From Macrotrachela quadricornifera (Eukaryota; Rotifera; Eurotatoria; Philodinida; Philodinidae), in assembly GCA_022393335.1 (NCBI GenBank), contig JAJEKB010021387.1, positions 856,765 to 920,764 of the forward strand: DNA of 64,000 nucleotides. The letters run 5' to 3'. The notes under the pieces were generated by a model. That model saw only the letters and a program-made list of their open reading frames with translations, had not been told where the DNA came from and did not search any database. Position 1 is the stretch's first letter. Each line of letters opens with the position of its first letter. Of the stretch, positions 56,821 through 64,000 are shown piece after piece. The position numbers and the translations under genes were made by a program.

Positions 56821-58639
56821 AATAATAAGTAATTTAATCAAATATTGCTTAACAAAATGGTTTGTGAAATTATTACATCAACCGAATGCAATAACATTTT
56901 ACCTTTTCTTCGTATTTATCTACGACACATAAAAAGGGTAATAATAATGTGACTATAAAAAAAAGGCGATAAGAAAGTGACGATAACAGTTTAATATAAA
57001 AAATGCGACTATATTTACATTTTTTTTTGAGAATCAAACATATGGATTTATTTTAATCAAAACAAGATAATGCATATAATATTTATTTGGTACCATTGTA
57101 GTTGAGGTAAACAGAGAATATGATATATAGATATCATATAAGAACAGTTATATTCATATTAATATTTAATTGTATAGTGGGCATTTCATAAAATCTATCT
57201 TAGACTATTAATTAATATAATATCTATACAACTTAACTTATCTCCACAGTGTAACGAGATAAAGGGAAGTAAGGATAGAGGTTTTATAGAGAGGTCTAAT
57301 GATTTCTATTGATTAAAAGAAGATTATATATAAAACTTATGTTTTCACTGCATTTTTATCATAAATATTTCTGAATATTCTCACCTACACTATTTCAGTT
57401 AATAATAAAATTTGTATTATTATGAATACTAATATTGTCATCCGCGATATAGATAATATTCATGAGTACACTAGGATGCAAGATATCTTCTAGGAATCAT
57501 TATATATTCAGATGATTGGAGAACGTATCATTCATTAAGAAATAATGCTAGTTAAATTCATTTGACAGTTAATCATTCAAACAGTTTTGTTAAACTAATA
57601 ACAGGTGTTCACACACAAATTATTTTAGAAGAGTTTATGTGGCGGTAACAATTCGGCAAAAAGTCATTTAAAAATTTAATATAACAAATAAATTCAGCTC
57701 ATCCCTGTTCAATAACTGTTGTGTTTTTTTTTATTTAGATAAACTATTTCGTCCTTATATAACACTTATATATCTTATTCAACTTACTTAATAGTAGCTA
57801 CGTGTATGACGATTTCCTAAGAATTAAAATATATTCATCGAGTGAAAAGTAAAAAAAATCAAGAAAATGTACTGTGGTTAGCCGTTGGTTTTAGATCTGT
57901 TTTAATGACGTGCGCATGACATGTAAACTGAACTAAAATTATCATAAGACTCAAATTTTGTGTAAATAAGAAGAATAAACGTATTATTTAGTCGATATAA
58001 GAGATAATGCAGCTAATTATGATGGATATATTTCAATTCACACAAATCATAAGTCTAATAATTTTCAGTTTACAGTTAATTTCTATAATTCATGGTTTTT
58101 AAGTCGTAGTCATATTATGATGTTAAACTGATGGTTAGGTTATTTACACTATTATTGGTCAGGATAAGTGACCTTCAGAGGTAAACTCCACGTTTGGAGT
58201 TGACTTTTCCATCCATATTCTGCAATATGTAATAGGAATACGCAGGGCTGAGAGTAATATTGGAACAAATAGTGACCTGTCTCAAAAGTCTATATTCCAA
58301 AATAGAATAAAAGTGCTCACCGCCCTGACAGGGATGCAACGGTGACGGTGACACACCGTCGTATCGACCACCGGTGCACCGTATATGCACCTTAAGAAAA
58401 TTTTAGAAATTCTGAACGAAATCCTGAAAACTCATTGAGAAATTCTTGAATTTTTCGATAAATCTTGAGCGAAATACTAATTGAAATGTTGAAGAATTTT
58501 TCTGAATGATCATGGGAAAATACTTAGAGAATTGCATTCATCAGAAATAGAATTTATGATAAGTTGAATAATGAGCTTTGGAGAAGAAATACTGAAAGTA
58601 GTGTGAAAAATCTAGTAGGTTTTTAAGAATAGGATACGT
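56821..58639. other. AT-rich intergenic DNA
   Basis: No gene. A cluster of CGGTG words (CGGTGACGGTGACACACCGT at 58340) forms a small hairpin-prone patch, and GAAATTCTTGAA words repeat at 58400-58500. Confidence 0.45.
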
Positions 58640-58649
58640 TGTGATTTCT

Positions 58650-58880
58650 ACGGTTTACGGCTTCGTTCCCGCCGTTTCCGGTGGTTTACGCTGTGATTCC
58701 GATAATTATCCTGTGGGATATTGAATTGTTCCAGGTTTTTCCCATTACTGAAATTCAGAGAATTTGAGCAGTTCCGGTACGGAGAAAATCCGGCGGAAAT
58801 ACTGCTTCCATATTCTGTGATTTTTTCCTGTCGTTTCCGTTTTAATCCGGTCTGGAAACGGCGGGAATTCACCGAAAATA
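58650..58880. mobile_element. Short inverted-repeat element next to the mariner relic
   Basis: TTCCCGCCGTTTCCGGTGG at 58666-58684 is mirrored by a complementary GGTCTGGAAACGGCGGGAA at 58849-58867. About 160 bp of moderately GC-rich non-coding DNA lies between. Confidence 0.5.
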
Positions 58881-58886
58881 ACCTAG

Positions 58887-59351
58887 TTTCGTGCAGGATC
58901 CGTCTACTGGAACGATTGACCTGAGAATGGAATTATACACTGGGAAATTCTTTCAAACGGTTGCACCGCCACTGGTAACCTCTACTGTCAGCAATTGGAC
59001 CAGTTTGCCGAAAAACTCAAGAAAAAACAAGGTCGAATTTACTATTTGCATGATAACGCGAGATATCATATTGCAAAGTCGACGCACGAAAAATTATTGA
59101 AGGTTGAATGAACTACCGTTCCTCATCCATCTCATTCCCCTGACTAAGCTCCATAGGACTACCATTTATTTCGTTCTCTTTCTAACCATCTGCGTGAGAA
59201 AAAGTTCGACGATGAGAACGGCGTCAAAATAGAACTCGTTAACTTCTTTGATCAAAAATCCCAGGACTTCTACGAACTTGGACTCCTATCAGTGACAGAG
59301 CCTTAGCGACAAGTCATAGATAGTAGTGGTGCTTATATAACTGAAAGCTAG
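58887..59351 (+). pseudogene. Mariner-family transposase relic (C-terminal half)
   Basis: One frame of 155 codons aligns to the mariner catalytic core: SVYWND, ENGIIHWEIL, NLYCQQLDQF, YYLHDNAR with the second catalytic Asp (59052), HPSHSPD, AP-x-DYHLFRSLSNHL with the third Asp at 59157, then KFDDENGVK and the ending GAYITES. The spacing between the two Asp is 34 residues, the DD34D of mariner. At least five in-frame stops (TGA 58917, TGA at the W of E-W-T, TAA 59145, TAG 59154, TAG 59303) make it dead. The N-terminal DNA-binding part is absent. Confidence 0.85.
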
Positions 59352-60338
59352 TAGTACTTTTGACGTTGAAAAATGGAAATAAAATTTTTGAAAAATTACG
59401 CGAAAGCTTTGTTGCTAACCTAATAAGAACGTCATTTGAAAGAGTAGAACGTATCTGATATAATGCAGTATTATCCAACTTGGAATAACATTCATTGTAA
59501 AGTGTCTCAATAACACTAATTTCGATTATTATAGATTTCCTTATAAAGTGGAGGAAAAAAGTTTAGCACACTTTTTATTTTTTAAATTTCTCGTCAAGAA
59601 CAACTTATTGAAAATATCCAAATAATAATTTGAATAGGTCTCAGAACGGTCTACAAAACTGAGATATGAACGTTCTCTGAAGTACATGTTTTTAACATTT
59701 TATTAGACAAAACTTTTTCTCCAGCGGAAAAAAGTTTAGCACATTTTTAGTATTTGACTATTTTTTACGTTATTTTACGATAGCTACAAGATGGTTTATA
59801 TACCGTTCGATGCAGAATTTAATGGGCTACATTTTGGTATAAAGCACTCATACTTACATTGGAGTTCATTAATTATTAATTAACTAATTAATTAACTAAT
59901 TAATGCTTGCTAATAATTAGTTATTAATTAATAGAATTTCAATTTATTTTTTAAATTCTAACTCTTTCATATGAAAGAGCATGAAAAACTGAACAAAACT
60001 GGAGAATTACTATTTTGAAAGCAACGAATTTAGTGCGATTTTAATGTGACAAGTAACGTTCGTCGACTGTCGATTCACTTGGCCCTAGACTGACACAACA
60101 GGGATATCGATATAATTGCTCATAGATGTGAGCAGGGATTCAATATGTTTGGTTGTGTGTAACAGAATAACTTGGTTATAGTGCTGATCTAGTAGGTATA
60201 GCTGCAACAATTGTAGAGAATATGATAAAGATCACTGCGTCATTATGATTTAAATTAATCCATCAGTACTGGTTAAAAATAACCATCATTGTTTTATTAT
60301 TTGTTTTGACTGGATTGTTATTCAATGTTGTATAAATA
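59352..60338. other. AT-rich DNA with short repeats
   Basis: GGAGGAAAAAAGTTTAGCACAC at 59551 and GCGGAAAAAAGTTTAGCACAT at 59725 are near-identical direct repeats 174 bp apart. TTAATTAACTAATTAATTAA palindromic AT words fill 59875-59935. Dispersed repeat D copy 2 spans about 59980-60145. Confidence 0.6.
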
Positions 60339-61020
60339 ACTACTGTCCATTTCAAAATAAAGTGCAATTGGTTGTTTGTTGAATAACTCGGCAACGGCGA
60401 TAGTTATCAAGCTCGGGTTTTCACCATTAGAAAGAACATGAGTGGGGTATAAGTCTACCTGAAAATCAAAATACTTGAGAACTTTTCTAGTAGGTTCCAA
60501 GAGTTTTTTGAAAAATCGCTGGCTGTTTTGTTTGATTAGGCATATTTTCCATTTCAGTTTAGTCATATTGTAGTCCAATATCTACTTTATAAACCACAAC
60601 ATTTTTACGCGTTTTCGACCTTTCCTGAGAAATTTATGACCATTTTACTGAATTCTTAACCCTACTTTACGTATTTACCGAAAAATGAAATTACGGTGTT
60701 TCTACTTGAAACTTTGCCCATAGATAGATCTAATGGCCCATAGAATATCTTGAAATTTTCAGCCAAAAATGAGATTCCTTTCTGGAGATATTCGATTTTC
60801 AATTTCATTTGAAAATACCCATAATCAAGCGAATTAGACAGTAATTTTCCAAGAAACTCTTAGAACCTTCTAGAAAAGTTCTCAAGTATTTTGATTCTCA
60901 GGTAGACTTATACCCCCACGCATGCTCTTTCTAATGATGAAAACTCGAGCTTGATAGCTATCACCGTTGTCGATTTAATCAACAAACAATCGATTGCACT
61001 TTATTTTGAAATCGACAATA
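60339..61020. mobile_element. Large fold-back element (arms about 220 bp, loop about 230 bp)
   Basis: The left arm about 60339-60563 and right arm about 60795-61020 are reverse complements. Matching blocks are TTTCAAAATAAAGTGCAATTG, less one base, with its complement near 60990, then TATCAAGCTCG, CATTAGAAAGA, TATAAGTCTACCTGA and CAAAATACTTGAGAACTTTTC. The 86-codon minus frame inside is not conserved on the other arm. Confidence 0.8.
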
Positions 61021-62200
61021 GGTGCTTTGTCAATAATTTAGAAAATTTCACAAGTGAGTTTGGGCATCAAATTATGAAAAGCAGAAATCATATTCTTTAA
61101 ATAATTTCATATGATTCTTTGTTTGAGTTTAAACTGCCCTTCTAAAAGCATTTTTCATACCTAAGTAGATCTAAAAAGGCGTTCGATAGGCACGGCGAGT
61201 GATCGAGAATCGTTTCGATCAAATTTTTTTGGTTCTGTTATAATGCGCATCTCTCGAAAAATCTAATCGTTGGTCATCTACACTGTCAATGCCCTCGATC
61301 TTGGCTATTCGACCAGTTGGTTTTTGTACGAGCGCTGGAATTTCAGCAAGCGTGAAAATATTCTGAAAGAATTGAAAAGTTGTCTCTTCTTTTCACTCAT
61401 CTGGCTTTCTTTCGAGCGCTCTGATTCTATCGAAATAGCGAGTAATCGGTGAAAGAAACACATCTAAGTGCACTATTCGATCACTCGTTTCTTTGTGTGC
61501 AATAGAAGCTTATTAAAATTGTCAAAGATCAGTTATAAAGATGTCATTTGGAAAATATTTGATGCTTGGGTACGATCGCTCCTAATCTCAAAGTCAGATC
61601 TGCACTTGATTCTCTCATAAATTTTAAGCTACATAGGCAAGAAGCCTAATCAAATGGATTGAAAATCTTTGAACTTTTTCACATTACCCTCATAGAATTC
61701 GCTTTCATTTGAGATATCAATAACTCGGAAGTCGATTAATATTCGCTATTATCAATGATTGATCGATCCAAAGAAAGATAGTATTATACGGTTTCCAGAA
61801 AAATAGTGTTCTTCGCGAGTTCTATGATTATTGATTATAGACAGATCTATATGAACTAATCTTAATTTTTTTGTCATTAATCAATTCTTACCATTATCAT
61901 ATGAACATCTACTCTTCACGTCTCATTCTCAAAGCCGTTCCACAACATTTTGTTAATGTTAAATTATAGAATGTTGAGTTGCAAAAAATATTCTAGAAAA
62001 TAATGATTGTTGTCTGACTAAATGAGAATATAAGAAAGAAGTTATATTCATGAAAAGCAAGACTCAAAACATAAAGAAAAGAAAAAGAAATATCGCGTAG
62101 TGGATATATTGATAAAACATGTTTCTATAGTTAGAAGATCAAGATATGTTTAGATCAACTCGTCAATGTATGGTTCATAATCGTAAGTACATATGTTCGA
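61021..62200. other. AT-rich intergenic DNA
   Basis: No gene. Words GTTCGATAGGCACGGCG (61180) and CGATCACTCG belong to the style of the CATCGA cluster further right. Confidence 0.45.
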
Positions 62201-62204
62201 ATCT

Positions 62205-62640
62205 AATTCTCCTCGTATTCTGAATATATGTTCGATAGGCATCGAGGGCTCGATATATAGCCGTGCATATGCCGAAATTTTTTCTTTCTAACCTTTTCCC
62301 GAGCCCTCGAAGAACGTTTCGATGGGTTCTCTGATGCCCATCGAACGCTCAAATCGAGTGTTCGAAGTGACATTTTTCGATGGGTCGAGCACACGGCGAT
62401 GGGTTATTCCATTTCGATAGGTATGAACCCATCGGAAAAGATTCCGAGATTTTCAAGAAAGAGTTAAAATGAACTATCCAAATGACCCACCTCCGCGTGG
62501 TCGACCCATCGGAAAATGTCACTCCTAACAGCCAATTTGAACGTTCGATGACCATCGAAAATATAACTCGAGGCATCGAAATACCATCGATAGTCAGGTT
62601 GGGTATGGATATCGATATCGATGCCCAATCGTGAGAAAAA
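62205..62640. repeat. Cluster of CGATGGGT / ACCCATCGA words with an inverted pair
   Basis: TTCGATGGG and complements recur about 15 times. GAAGTGACATTTTTCGATGG, then GTCGAGCAC (62364-62392), is mirrored by GTGGTCGACCCATCGGAAAA, then TGTCACTC (62497-62524), so the core is an inverted repeat with a 100-bp centre. Confidence 0.65.
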
Positions 62641-63189
62641 TACTACTCAAATACGAAAACCTTTTGCATCCGATATTATTAATTCAATGACGAGTAAAAT
62701 CGAAGCAGTAAACTGTATTTTTGAGGATGGCATAAAACTGACTTGAAATAGAAGTATAAATTTATTTGAGACGGTATCGGCATTATATAGATTTTCGAAT
62801 CTATAAGGCGAACGGCCGAAGCTTAGTTTCATGTTACAATCTTCATTCGCGGAAAAAAACAGCCCGATGAAATAAATGCAACTCATTACCTTGAATAAAT
62901 TTTAGTTTCATGTTACCATTTTAGTTCTGAGAAAAAAAGCGATACGATGGTAAATCGTCTAGTAATGATTAACAACCTGGAGTAGAACTTAGTTTCATCT
63001 AACTACTTTTATTTGGAGAAGACAAAGGAGAAACAGCTGGTTCTGGTCAGTAGAATCAACAGGAATCATTGAAATCAATCAGAATCCTTATGAAGTACTG
63101 GTCAGCTAAAAATTACTTTACCAATTTTTAGCTAAAGTTTAATTTTTTCTTAATAGTATTAATTGTTGGTAACAATTCATTTTCTAGTA
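62641..63189. other. AT-rich intergenic DNA
   Basis: TTAGTTTCATGTTAC occurs at 62824 and 62904, a short direct duplication. Otherwise nothing is seen. Confidence 0.45.
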
Positions 63190-64000
63190 AAAAATAAAGT
63201 TTTAGTAAAAGACGAAGTGTTTCGTAAGCGCCACTCGAGTACTGGAGATGATGTAGTTTATTTAACGCTTGTCGTCGAAGCCGAGCACTGAAGCCAAAAC
63301 CGAATCGCTTAATCCCACTTTTAATTTCATTAAAAAACACGCTAAAGCAGACCGGACAGATCTCGTTACAGAACTCTTTAAAGCATTTGAAGGTATAAAT
63401 GACAATATACGAGTGTGTTAGTCGCGAGTAAAACCTGTCGATTTTGTATAATCACTATCTGTCATATTGAGGTGATCATTGAAGTCTAGATGTTTCTTAC
63501 TATTGATCCTTTGACGATACGATTGTAAGATGTCCATTAGCTTTTGACAAGAAACAAGTCGATTTTCTTGCTCGCATGGCATTAAAGAGAAAAACGCTTC
63601 CCACGACATATGACCATCTATTATATGGATCTCACAACATTGAGTTCGTAAGGGTATTTCAATCTGACGTCGTAAGAACATCTCATTACGATCGTCTTCA
63701 CGGATCGTCCATGTTGGAGGAACCATTTGCTGTCTGCAAGCACAACATTCGCTACAAAAAAGAAACAGAGCTAACTACTATTATGTAACGTATTTATTTA
63801 CTTTTTCGAGAAAATTGCAACATCAGTTGGAATTTCCATGTGATCCTCGTCAGTTTCGTTATCAATATTCATATCCTCACTCTAAAAGTAAAAACAGAAA
63901 TGATAAAGGGCATCAAACATAATTTACCGCATCACTATCTTCGTCCACACTCATTTCTTCGTCCTGTATACTAGCATCACTGCTTGCGTCATCGTCTGAT
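63190..64000 (-). pseudogene. Decayed multi-exon DDE transposase (Harbinger/DDE_Tnp_4-like), 5' end off the window
   Basis: Minus-strand exons: beyond 64000 to 63928 (acidic, QDEEMSVDEDSDA), 63881-63802 (SEDMNIDNET to IFSK), then 63751 onward, with introns of 46 and 50 bp and matching phases. The third exon has a CCACR Cys cluster, PTWTIREDD, CCEIHIIDGHMSWEAF and YTKSTGFTRD, resembling the N-terminal part of DDE transposases I recall from bdelloids. TAA at 63418 interrupts it where Gln would be expected, after which the same frame continues TRSVRSALACFLMKLKVGLS, then DSVLASVLGFDDKR, another TAA at a Gln-like position, then STRVALTKHF and more stops. No catalytic domain remains in the window. 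The assignment rests on recalled family patterns, not a search. Confidence 0.6.

Noticed and set aside
58648..58924. Short frames on both strands beside the mariner relic
   Set aside because: They lie in an inverted-repeat element and show no conserved protein pattern.
62203..62886. Several 60-80 codon minus-strand frames
   Set aside because: Overlap the CATCGA-rich repeat; no motif.

Overview
The window looks like nuclear DNA of a bdelloid rotifer (Rotaria/Adineta type). It is AT-rich, and its introns are mostly 46-60 bp with GT...AG borders. Several gene families resemble ones I recall as common in bdelloids: F-box/LRR proteins, NHL-repeat proteins, membrane-anchored pentapeptide-repeat proteins and a TRLYVILLI-type membrane family. 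Intron-poor genes of bacterial style and old transposon debris lie between them. The species call is inference from these traits; no database was searched.

Layout. 1-6.7 kb: one secreted protein gene (2137-3483), then purine-rich and word-repetitive DNA with a fold-back element. 6.75-8.5 kb: a GC-richer block of apparent Bacteroidetes DNA (decayed tRNA-Met, hairpin terminator, intact acyltransferase-3 gene). 8.5-15 kb: mostly gene-free. 15.06-15.98 kb: a small gene next to a decayed tandem copy of itself. 20.3-22.3 kb: a two-membrane-span protein split by a 1.5 kb intron. 24.3-26.0 kb: an aminoglycoside-phosphotransferase-fold kinase gene with one 69 bp intron. 26.5-27.4 kb: two identical 142 bp palindromic elements. 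28.8-35.4 kb, minus strand: a small secreted Cys-rich protein, then a 34-exon F-box gene whose leucine-rich repeats are almost all encoded as one 84-nt phase-0 exon per repeat. 37.3-39.1 kb: a Cys/His-rich gene interrupted by an in-frame TAG, and a LicD-family gene. 40.2-44.8 kb: a transposase fragment, an NHL-repeat gene and a degenerate interspersed element. 46.9-49.1 kb: a three-exon pentapeptide-repeat gene. 52-54 kb: two clusters of an ACGCGT-centred word. 54.8-56.8 kb: a second F-box gene (three exons). 58.9-59.4 kb: a mariner relic. 60.3-62.6 kb: fold-back and CATCGA-rich repeats. 63.2-64.0 kb: a decayed multi-exon DDE transposase running off the right edge.

There is no operon logic. 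Genes are independent, on both strands, and several have a TATA box or AATAAA signal at a plausible distance. The most striking object is the F-box/LRR gene. All 34 exons are open and all its exon junctions are phase 0, so any subset of repeat exons could be spliced without losing frame. The second theme is foreign or mobile DNA in different stages of decay: bacterial block, kinase and LicD genes that may have been acquired, mariner, a second DDE transposase, and several families of palindromic elements.

Exon models were built by eye from frame, splice dinucleotides and phase. They should be treated as predictions.
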